Below, in pieces: positions 1 to 5,522 of a stretch of 5,937 nt of DNA. The notes beneath the pieces were generated by a model. That model was not told where the DNA came from. It ran no database searches and worked only from the letters and a program-made list of their open reading frames with translations. Position 1 is the stretch's first letter. The number at the start of each line of letters is the position of its first letter. This DNA is from Nocardioides sp. (GTDB lineage: Bacteria; Actinomycetota; Actinomycetes; Propionibacteriales; Nocardioidaceae): the NCBI GenBank assembly GCA_023252065.1, contig JAHEXO010000064.1, positions 1 through 5,937 of the forward strand. The letters run 5' to 3'. A program made the position numbers and the translations under genes.

Positions 1-1212
1 GTCGAGGGCGAGCCGGGTGGTCCGGCAGGGGCCGACCCTCAGCCCGGTCCGTCGGACGACGACGTCGACGGTGTCCTCCACCATCCGGCGGTAGGTGGTG
101 AGCTTGCCGCCGACGACCGTCACGACCCCCGAGCGGGAGGTCAGCACGGCGTGCTTGCGGGAGAGGTCGGCGGTGGCGCCGTCGGCGCAGAGCAGCGGCC
201 GCAGCCCGGCGAAGGAGCCGGCGACATCGGCACGGGTGAGCGGCCGGGCCAGACCAGACGACGCGGTGGCGAGCAGGAAGTCGATCTCCTCGGCCGACGG
301 CACCGGTACGTCGGGCTGGTCGCCGTCGACGGGCACGTCGGTGAGGCCGACGTAGACGAGTCCGTCGGACTGGGGCAGGACGTTGACGAACTGGGCGTGC
401 CCTCCGGGCACCGGCAGCGTGAGCGCGGCCTGGAGGCCCGGCACCGTCCCGGGCCGGAGCACGAGGTGGGTGCCGCGGCTGGGCCGGAGCTCCACGTCGT
501 CGACCAGCCCGCCGGCCCAGACACCGGCGGCGTTGACCACCGCGCGGGCCGAGACCTCGACGGTCTGCCCGGTCAGCTCGTCACGCAGCACGGCCCGGTC
601 ACCGGTCAGCTCGACCGCCCGGGCCCGGGTGCGCAGGTCGGCCCCCAGGCGAGCAGAAGTCCGGGCGATGGTCGCCACGAGGCGGGCGTCGTCCTCGAGC
701 TGGCCGTCCCAGGAGAGCAGGGCACCGCGGATGTCACCCCGCAGGCCGGGGGCGAGCAGCCGGGCCTCCGCGGCAGAGATCCTGCGCGAGCGGGGGAGCG
801 TGCGGCCGCTCGTGCGGGCGGCGATCCGCAGCAGGTCGCCGGCGCCGATGCCGGCCCGCAGGAGCGCGGCCAGCTGGTGGCCGGCCGCGCCGGCCAGGGG
901 CAGCACCATCGGCAGCGGCCTGGTCAGGTGCGGCGCCGTGGTCTCGAGGAGGATGCCGCGCTCGACAGCACTCTCGTGGGCGACGCCGACCTGTCCGGTG
1001 GCGAGGTAGCGCAGGCCGCCGTGGACCAGCTTGCTCGACCAGCGCGACGTACCGAAGGCGAGGTCGTGGGCGTCGACCGCGAGCACGGTCAGCCCGCGAG
1101 AGACGGCGTCGAGGGCGACGCCGACGCCGGTGACCCCGAGGCCGACGACCAGCACGTCGACCCGGGTCGGGGCGTCATCGAGACCTGCCTGGATCCGGCG
1201 GGCGGTGCTCAC
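1..1212 (-). CDS. glpD: Aerobic glycerol-3-phosphate dehydrogenase, C-terminus cut by the window edge
   Basis: FAD enzyme that oxidises sn-glycerol 3-phosphate to dihydroxyacetone phosphate (DHAP) and passes electrons to quinone, normally as a peripheral protein on the inner face of the membrane. I translated it by hand from a GTG at 1212-1210; 404 codons are open to the left edge. The start of the DAO fold shows VVGLGVTG (residues 22-29), the FAD-binding Rossmann loop, then VALDAVSRGL (32-41) and the family block GTSRWSSKLVHGGLRYL (54-70). Other expected stretches are SWDGQLEDDARL, VVNAAGVWA and, near the edge, GGKLTTYRRM (368-377), the second GlpD signature. Actinobacterial GlpDs run to roughly 510-580 residues, so most of the C-terminal helical domain is missing here only because the window ends. 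The start overlaps the stop of the upstream tetR gene (GTGA), so the two are probably one operon with coupled translation. The first signature has Leu25 where Gly is usual. Family assignment is firm; GlpD1-type versus GlpD2-type is inferred from context. Confidence 0.95.
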   Translation of the reverse strand, partial: MSTARRIQAGLDDAPTRVDVLVVGLGVTGVGVALDAVSRGLTVLAVDAHDLAFGTSRWSSKLVHGGLRYLATGQVGVAHESAVERGILLETTAPHLTRPLPMVLPLAGAAGHQLAALLRAGIGAGDLLRIAARTSGRTLPRSRRISAAEARLLAPGLRGDIRGALLSWDGQLEDDARLVATIARTSARLGADLRTRARAVELTGDRAVLRDELTGQTVEVSARAVVNAAGVWAGGLVDDVELRPSRGTHLVLRPGTVPGLQAALTLPVPGGHAQFVNVLPQSDGLVYVGLTDVPVDGDQPDVPVPSAEEIDFLLATASSGLARPLTRADVAGSFAGLRPLLCADGATADLSRKHAVLTSRSGVVTVVGGKLTTYRRMVEDTVDVVVRRTGLRVGPCRTTRLALD

Positions 1213-1817
1213 GGGGTCACCGCCCGGCGCACGAGGTGGGCGAGCTCGGCGTCGAGCGCTTCCTCGGTCACCTCGTCGTCGATCATCGTGTGGCCGCTGA
1301 GCACGAAGCCGTGCGCCGCCAGCAGCAGGGCCCGCGCCATGGTGACCGGGTCGCCGTCGCGGATCGAGCCCTCGGCCTGCCCCTCGCGGATGCGGGCGGC
1401 GGTGAGCTCGGCGATCGCCTGCTGGCTGCGGCCGCGGCGGGTCAGCAGGTAGGGGAGCAGGAGCTCGGGGTCGAGCTCGACGATCCGGACGAAGAGCTCG
1501 TTGTCGCGCAGCGCCCGGGTGGTCGCGACCACGATGTCGACCAGGTGGTCGGCCACGGTGGCCCGCTGGTCGCCGACGAGAGAGCCGTCGGCGGCGACGA
1601 CTGCGGTGGCCACGACCTCACCCCATTCGCGCGTCATCAGGTCGGCCAGCACCGCGGCCATGTCGGGCCAGGTGCGGTAGATCGTCATCCGGCTGACCCC
1701 CGCGCGACGGGCCACCTCGGTCAGCGTCGTGCGGCGCCACCCGACGTCGAGGATGCACGCCCGGGCGGCGTCGAGGTACGCCGCCTGCGGATCGCTGTTG
1801 TGACGAAGTGACGTCAT
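1209..1817 (-). CDS. TetR-family transcriptional regulator of the glpD / AGPS-like locus
   Basis: A 202-residue cytoplasmic DNA-binding repressor-type protein of usual TetR length. The N-terminal domain has the typical three helices: AAYLDAARACILDVGWRRTT (12-31), then the helix-turn-helix LTEVARRAGVSRMTIYRTW (32-50), followed by PDMAAVLADLMTREW. The rest is the helical ligand-binding and dimerisation domain, whose ligand cannot be read from sequence. The start is well fixed: an in-frame TGA (1823-1821) lies two codons upstream, and the ATG at 1817-1815 is the only sensible start before the HTH. It is the first gene of a leftward operon with glpD and is divergent from the AGPS-like flavoprotein. 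The 29-bp palindrome at 1812-1840 covers its start codon, so autoregulation plus control of the divergent gene is the likely arrangement (inference). By gene order it corresponds to M. tuberculosis Rv2250c (from memory). No ribosome binding site can fit an ordinary leader here. Confidence 0.93.
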   Translation of the reverse strand: MTSLRHNSDPQAAYLDAARACILDVGWRRTTLTEVARRAGVSRMTIYRTWPDMAAVLADLMTREWGEVVATAVVAADGSLVGDQRATVADHLVDIVVATTRALRDNELFVRIVELDPELLLPYLLTRRGRSQQAIAELTAARIREGQAEGSIRDGDPVTMARALLLAAHGFVLSGHTMIDDEVTEEALDAELAHLVRRAVTP

Positions 1818-1818
1818 G

Positions 1819-1827
1819 TGTCACACT
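1819..1827 (+). promoter_or_regulatory. Putative extended -10 promoter element of the AGPS-like gene
   Basis: This is the mirror image of the tetR element: TGT-CACACT keeps the TG extension and the two most conserved -10 bases (A1823 and T1827) but has C in place of the first T. A partial -35, TTGTGA, lies at 1798-1803 with an 18-bp spacer, inside tetR. The predicted start is 1834 or 1835, the first base of the ATG, so this transcript would also be leaderless. Weaker than its opposite partner. Confidence 0.35.
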
Positions 1828-1833
1828 GTAACA
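1825..1833 (-). promoter_or_regulatory. Putative extended -10 promoter element of tetR-glpD
   Basis: On the minus strand the sequence reads TGT-TACAGT, an extended -10 (TGn followed by TAnnnT) lying within the operator. Normal spacing puts the transcription start at 1818 or 1817, the latter being the A of the tetR ATG, so the mRNA would be leaderless or nearly so, a common arrangement in actinobacteria. No convincing -35 is visible at 1848-1853. A repressor bound to the palindrome would cover this element completely. Confidence 0.45.
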
Positions 1834-1834
1834 C

Positions 1835-3415
1835 ATGACGACCGAGATGCACCCGACCCGATGGGGCGACCCCGCGCGCGCGGCCGCACTGCCGGACAGC
1901 GCGCGTGGCCTCGTCGAGCTGGTCTTCCCGGTCAGCGACCGGTCCGTGCCCGACGACCTGGCGCTCGACCTGCCCGCGCCCGGCCTCTCCGACGAGGTGC
2001 TGGCCGCGTTCGCCGCGGTGGTCGGTCCGGAGCAGGTGCACACCGACGCCGAGACCCGTCGGCTCCGGACCAGGGGCAAGTCGACGCCCGACCTCCTGCG
2101 CGCCCGTGCCGGCGACCTCACCGACGCCCCGGACGCCGTGGTCCGCCCGGCCGACGCGGCGCAGGTGCAGGCGGTGCTCGAGGTGGCCGGACGTCACCGC
2201 GTCGCGGTCGTCCCGTTCGGCGGTGGCACCTCGGTCGTGGGCGGGCTCGTCGCCCGCCGCGACCCGTCGTACGCCGGCGTGGTCAGCCTCGACCTGGTCC
2301 GGATGAAGCGGCTGCTCGCGGTCGACCCGGTCTCGATGACCGCGATCCTCGAGCCCGGGCTCCGCGGCCCGGAGGCCGAGGCCCTGCTGGCCGAGCACGG
2401 CATGGTCCTGGGCCACTTCCCGCAGTCGTTCGAGTACGCCACGATCGGCGGCTTCGCCGCGACCCGGTCCAGCGGGCAGTCGTCGGCGGGCTACGGGCGC
2501 TTCGACGCCGTGGTGGTCGGCCTCACCGTGGCGACCCCGATCGGCCCTGTCGACCTCGGCCGGGCCCCGGCCAGCGCCGCCGGCCCCGACCTGCAGCAGC
2601 TCTTCCTCGGGTCCGAGGGCGCCCTCGGGGTGATCACGTCGGTGACGGTCCGCTGCCGGCGGCTGCCCTCCGAGCGGCTCTACGAGGGGTGGCGCTGGCC
2701 GTCGTTCGACGCCGGCGCCGAGGCCGTCCGGACGCTGGCACAGACGCAGCTGCTGCCGACCGTGCTGCGGCTCTCCGACGAGAACGAGACCGCGATCAAC
2801 CTCGCCGACCCCGACGCCGTCGGCGGTGACGCCGCCAGTGGTGGCTGCCTGATGATCGTCGGCCACGAGGGGACGCCGGCCGAGGTGACGGCGCGCAGGG
2901 CAGCGGTGTCGGCCGTCCTCACCGAGCTGGGGGGCTCCCTCGCCGGCGAGGAGCCCGGCCGGGCGTGGTCCGCGGGCCGCTACGCCGCGCCGTACCTCCG
3001 CGACTCGCTGCTCGACGTCGGCGTCCTGGTCGAGACGCTCGAGACCGCGACCTGGTGGTCACACCTGCGAGGGCTGTACGACGCGGTGTCGGGCGCCCTG
3101 CGCGGCTCGCTGGGTGACTCGGCGCTGGTGCTGTGCCACATCTCGCACGTCTACGAGACCGGCGCCTCGCTCTACTTCACCGTCGCCGCGCCCGAGGGTG
3201 ACGACCCGGTCAGCCGCTGGCGCGAGGCCAAGCGGGCCGCCTCCGAGGCGATCGTGGCGGCCGGGGCGACGATCACCCACCACCACGGGGTCGGGACCGA
3301 CCACCAGCCGTGGCTGGCCGCCGAGATCGGTGAGGTCGGGGTCGCGGTGCTCCGGGCGGCGAAGGCGGCCGTCGACCCCGACGGCATCCTCAACCCCGGA
3401 GTGCTGGTGCCCTGA
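1835..3415 (+). CDS. FAD-linked oxidase, alkyldihydroxyacetonephosphate synthase (AGPS) type
   Basis: A 526-residue flavoprotein of the VAO/PCMH fold. It has an N-terminal region (RWGDPARAAALP, 9-20), a FAD-binding domain at about 95-275 and a FAD-linked oxidase C-terminal domain to the end. Visible motifs are PFGGGTSVVGGL (127-138, FAD pyrophosphate loop), HFPQSFEYATIGGFAATRSS (194-213), GSEGALGVIT (259-268), LRLSDENET (311-319), HISHVY (435-440), the triple histidine in THHHGVG (481-487) and DPDGILNPG (514-522). The His-His-His loop is the AGPS hallmark; in eukaryotes this enzyme swaps the acyl chain of acyl-DHAP for a fatty alcohol to start ether lipids. Whether this protein does that is unproven; other FAD-linked hydroxyacid oxidases share the fold. 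An in-frame TAA (1829-1831) rules out a longer protein, though ATG 1847 (Met5) is an alternative start. No signal peptide. By gene order it matches M. tuberculosis Rv2251 (from memory). Divergence from tetR-glpD suggests work on DHAP- or glycerol-phosphate-linked substrates. Confidence 0.88.
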   Translation: MTTEMHPTRWGDPARAAALPDSARGLVELVFPVSDRSVPDDLALDLPAPGLSDEVLAAFAAVVGPEQVHTDAETRRLRTRGKSTPDLLRARAGDLTDAPDAVVRPADAAQVQAVLEVAGRHRVAVVPFGGGTSVVGGLVARRDPSYAGVVSLDLVRMKRLLAVDPVSMTAILEPGLRGPEAEALLAEHGMVLGHFPQSFEYATIGGFAATRSSGQSSAGYGRFDAVVVGLTVATPIGPVDLGRAPASAAGPDLQQLFLGSEGALGVITSVTVRCRRLPSERLYEGWRWPSFDAGAEAVRTLAQTQLLPTVLRLSDENETAINLADPDAVGGDAASGGCLMIVGHEGTPAEVTARRAAVSAVLTELGGSLAGEEPGRAWSAGRYAAPYLRDSLLDVGVLVETLETATWWSHLRGLYDAVSGALRGSLGDSALVLCHISHVYETGASLYFTVAAPEGDDPVSRWREAKRAASEAIVAAGATITHHHGVGTDHQPWLAAEIGEVGVAVLRAAKAAVDPDGILNPGVLVP

Positions 3416-3436
3416 GGGACTGACGGTGGCTCAGGC
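3409..3436. terminator. Possible short bidirectional hairpin between convergent genes
   Basis: CTGAG (3412-3416) pairs with CTCAG (3430-3434), extended by C3411-G3435 and, past a bulged C3410, by G3409-C3436. The hairpin covers the stop codons of both the AGPS-like gene and the pirin gene, which converge with 15 bases between them. It has a 13-base loop and no T-run on either strand, so it is a weak candidate. Confidence 0.3.
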
Positions 3437-4117
3437 CTCGAACGTCCACACCAGGAGCTGGGTCGGCACGGCGGCGGTCACCGACAGCCCGCGCTCGTCG
3501 CGGAACTCGAAAGCGTCCCCGGCCGCCAGCGGCTCGGCCAGGCTGCTGCGGGTGAGCGCCCCGGTGACCACGAAGAAGTAGACCAGCGGCGCCTCGGGCA
3601 CCTCGACCGACGCGCCGGCCCCGACGTCGGCCAGCCACAGCGTCGCGCCCGGCACGTTGAGGGGCAGTCCCTCGTGGCCGGCGACCGCCGTCAGGGAACC
3701 CCCCGAGAGGTCCGGTGCCGTCGTACGACGCGTGGGGGCGGTGCCCGACTCGCCCGGCCGCAACCACATCTGGACGAACCGCGTGGCCCCGGTCAGGGCC
3801 CGCTCGCTGTGGGTCAGCCCGGCGCCGGTGTCGGTGACCGCGAGCTCGCCCGCCGGCTGGACGACCGCGCCCGAGGCGTCGACGTGCGTCAACTCACCGC
3901 GGACCACCCAGGTCACCAGCACCACGTCGCGGTGCTCGTGGGCGTCGTACCCGGATCCGGTGCCCAGCAGGTCGTCGTTGAGCGCGGTCAGGGGGCCGAA
4001 GGCAATACGGTCGGGGTCGTAGAACTCCCCGAAGGAGAAAGAGTGCCGCGTCTGGCGGCCTTTCTCCCGGGTGTTGAACCGGTCCAATCCCCGACGAACG
4101 AGAACACTCACCTCCAC
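3431..4117 (-). CDS. Pirin-family bicupin protein (YhhW/quercetinase-like)
   Basis: A 228-residue cytoplasmic bicupin, the usual pirin length. The N-terminal cupin begins with the family stretch RRGLDRFNTREKGRQTRHSF (8-27), then FGPLTALNDD. The four metal ligands known from pirin and E. coli YhhW all appear to be present: His60 and His62 in DAHEHRD, and His103 and Glu105 in GLTHSER. The MWLRPGESGTAP segment (117-128) is also typical. The C-terminal cupin (about 145-228) is degenerate, as usual. Some bacterial members oxidise quercetin in vitro and others act as metal-dependent protein partners; which applies here cannot be told from sequence. The start is uncertain: GTG 4117 is used here, but GTG 4111 (codon 3) gives MSVLVRRG, closer to the family norm. 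It is divergent from the beta-glucosidase with essentially no gap, and convergent with the AGPS-like gene. Confidence 0.9.
   Translation of the reverse strand: MEVSVLVRRGLDRFNTREKGRQTRHSFSFGEFYDPDRIAFGPLTALNDDLLGTGSGYDAHEHRDVVLVTWVVRGELTHVDASGAVVQPAGELAVTDTGAGLTHSERALTGATRFVQMWLRPGESGTAPTRRTTAPDLSGGSLTAVAGHEGLPLNVPGATLWLADVGAGASVEVPEAPLVYFFVVTGALTRSSLAEPLAAGDAFEFRDERGLSVTAAVPTQLLVWTFEA
4074..4087. promoter_or_regulatory. Possible LacI-family operator upstream of the GH1 gene
   Basis: TTGAACCGGTCCAA is a 14-bp palindrome with a central CG; 12 of 14 positions are symmetric and it matches 6 of 8 fixed positions of the general LacI-type pattern TGnnAnCGnTnnCA. It lies 32-45 bases before the beta-glucosidase ATG, inside codons 11-15 of the pirin gene. 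Glycoside hydrolase genes are often controlled by LacI-type repressors, but no such regulator is in the window, and a GC-rich coding stretch can give this by chance. Confidence 0.25.
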
Positions 4118-4118
4118 A

Positions 4119-5468
4119 ATGATCCCCGTGGCTCACCCTCTGCTTCCACCGGGCTTCCGGTTCGGAGCCAGCACGGCGGCCTACCAGATCGAGGGAGCGG
4201 CCGCCGAGGACGGCAAGGGGCCGAGCATCTGGGACACCTTCACCCACCAGCCGGGGCGGGTGATCGACGGCTCGAACGGCGACGTCGCGTGCGACCACTA
4301 CCACCGGCTCGAGGAGGACCTCGACCTGATGGCCCGCCTCGGGCTGGGGGGCTACCGGTTCTCGATCTCGTGGCCGCGGGTCCAGCCCACCGGCAGCGGC
4401 GCGTTCAACCCCGCCGGCCTCGACTTCTACGACCGGCTCATCGACGGGCTGCTCGAGCGCGACATCCAGCCGATGGCGACGCTGTTCCACTGGGACCTGC
4501 CGCAGGCGCTCGACGACGAGGGCGGGTGGATCAACCGCGGGGTCGTCGACCGGTTCGCGGAGTACGCCGCGACCCTCGGCGAGCGCTACGCCGACCGGGT
4601 CGAGCACTGGGTGCCCATCAACGAGCCCAACGTGGTCACGTTCCTCGGCTACGCCACCGGGGTCCACGCGCCGGGGCTGTCGCTGATGTTCGACTCGATG
4701 GTGGTCGCCCACCACCTGCTGCTCGCCCACGGCCGCGCCGCGATCGCGCTGCGTGCCGCCGGGGTGACCAGCGTCGGCTGCGCCAACAACCACGCGCCGA
4801 TGTGGCCGGCCAGCGACGACGAGGCCGACGTGGGGGCCGCCAAGCTCTTCGACGCCGTCTGGAACGGGATGTTCGCCGAGCCGATGCTCTTCGGGCGCTA
4901 CCCCCGTGACCTCGAGCTGCTCGTCGAGCCCTTCATCGAGCCCGGTGACATGGCCACCATCCGCCAGCCCCTCGACTTCTACGGCGTCAACTACTACAAC
5001 CCGATGCGGATCGCGGCCTCCGAGGACGAGGAGGCCGACATGCCCTTCGAGCAGCGCAACGTGGTCGGCTACCCGGTCACCGACTTCGGCTGGCCCGTCG
5101 TACCGGACTCCCTGCGCGAGTGGCTGATCACCCTCCGGGCCCGCTACCGCGCGGCCCTGCCGCCGATCATCATCACCGAGTCGGGCTGCTCCTATGCCTC
5201 CGAGCCCGACGCCGACGGCGTCGTCGACGACCAGGAGCGGATCGACTACCTCGACAGCCACCTGCGCGCGATCGCGGTCGCCGTCCGCGCCGGGGTCGAC
5301 GTCCGCGGCTACTACACGTGGTCGCTGATGGACAACTTCGAGTGGGCCGAGGGCTTCACCCAGCGCTTCGGCCTGGTCTACGTCGACTACGAGACCCTGG
5401 CCCGCATCCCCAAGCGCTCCTTCGAGTGGTACGCCGAGATGATCCGCGCCCAACCCCCCGACAACTGA
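4119..5468 (+). CDS. Family 1 glycoside hydrolase, beta-glucosidase type
   Basis: A retaining GH1 enzyme that removes terminal beta-linked glucose (possibly also galactose or fucose) from short sugars or aryl glucosides. It has 449 residues, the normal family length, as a single (beta/alpha)8 barrel without signal peptide, so it is intracellular. The N-terminal signature is FRFGASTAAYQIEGA (13-27). The acid/base is Glu169 in PINEPN and the nucleophile is Glu354 in IITESG. Sugar-binding residues expected from the family are present: Gln23, His124-Trp125, Asn168, Tyr292 in NYYNP, Trp401, and Glu408-Trp409 in DNFEWAEGF. The end, QRFGLVYVDYETLARIPKRS (415-434), is typical. The ATG at 4119 was chosen because GTG 4071 adds 16 basic residues unlike the family and overlaps the pirin gene; GTG 4128 is a further option. 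No Shine-Dalgarno sequence precedes the ATG. Exact substrate cannot be read from sequence. Confidence 0.95.
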   Translation: MIPVAHPLLPPGFRFGASTAAYQIEGAAAEDGKGPSIWDTFTHQPGRVIDGSNGDVACDHYHRLEEDLDLMARLGLGGYRFSISWPRVQPTGSGAFNPAGLDFYDRLIDGLLERDIQPMATLFHWDLPQALDDEGGWINRGVVDRFAEYAATLGERYADRVEHWVPINEPNVVTFLGYATGVHAPGLSLMFDSMVVAHHLLLAHGRAAIALRAAGVTSVGCANNHAPMWPASDDEADVGAAKLFDAVWNGMFAEPMLFGRYPRDLELLVEPFIEPGDMATIRQPLDFYGVNYYNPMRIAASEDEEADMPFEQRNVVGYPVTDFGWPVVPDSLREWLITLRARYRAALPPIIITESGCSYASEPDADGVVDDQERIDYLDSHLRAIAVAVRAGVDVRGYYTWSLMDNFEWAEGFTQRFGLVYVDYETLARIPKRSFEWYAEMIRAQPPDN

Positions 5469-5478
5469 CCCGGCGTTC

Positions 5479-5512
5479 GTGTCACGTCGTACCGCGGGTA
5501 TGGGGGTGACAC
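5479..5512. terminator. Bidirectional hairpin terminator between convergent genes
   Basis: GTGTCAC (5479-5485) pairs perfectly with GTGACAC (5506-5512). Inside it, TCGTACC (5487-5493) pairs with GGTATGG (5497-5503) allowing two G-U pairs, closing on a GCG loop; G5486 and G5504-G5505 form a small internal loop. About 14 base pairs sit in the 54-bp gap between the convergent GH1 and UDP-glucose dehydrogenase genes. There is no T-run, which is common for actinobacterial hairpin terminators. The position supports service to both strands. Confidence 0.6.
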
Positions 5513-5522
5513 AGATGCCAGG

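Larger units (their letters stand above)
1812..1840. promoter_or_regulatory. 29-bp palindromic operator spanning both divergent start codons
   Basis: Left arm CGTCATGTGTCACA (1812-1825), centre C1826, right arm TGTAACACATGACG (1827-1840). Thirteen of the fourteen arm positions are complementary; the only mismatch is C1822 against A1830. The palindrome holds the tetR start codon (1817-1815), the whole 17-bp intergenic gap and the flavoprotein ATG (1835-1837). Both proteins consequently begin ATG-ACG (Met-Thr). Length and dyad symmetry fit a TetR dimer or dimer-pair site, and the adjacent regulator makes it the natural candidate binder. The symmetry is seen directly; the identity of the binding protein is inferred. 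Confidence 0.8.

Noticed and set aside
1..1212. Possibility that glpD is a truncated pseudogene
   Set aside because: The frame is intact through the second GlpD signature to the window edge; the missing C-terminus is due only to where the window ends.
151..1452. Long open frame on the plus strand opposite glpD and tetR
   Set aside because: Low-complexity Gly/Arg/Ala/Pro-rich translation with no family motif; it is antisense to two well-supported genes and is expected in very GC-rich coding DNA.
1809..1816. Perfect 8-bp palindrome TGACGTCA at the left edge of the operator
   Set aside because: It is mostly contained in the larger 29-bp dyad and in the first tetR codons, and has no mirrored copy on the right; probably incidental.
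1814..2866. Long open frame on the minus strand opposite the AGPS-like gene
   Set aside because: Repetitive Arg/Gly/Val/Asp composition without motifs, and it would erase the clear divergent start at 1835; an artefact of high GC.
4071..4118. N-terminal extension of the GH1 protein from GTG 4071
   Set aside because: It adds a basic 16-residue stretch unlike GH1 N-termini and overlaps the pirin start by 47 bases; the family's conserved region begins just after ATG 4119.
3674..5453. Long open frames in wrong frames or antisense across the pirin and GH1 genes
   Set aside because: They cross gene boundaries and lack any recognisable domain, while the GH1 and pirin frames carry full catalytic and metal-binding motifs.
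5479..5485. GTGTCAC here is identical to bases 1818-1824 of the operator, suggesting a second TetR site
   Set aside because: At 5479 the 7-mer is explained by the hairpin stem, the rest of the 29-bp dyad is absent, and its position between convergent gene ends makes a regulatory site unlikely.
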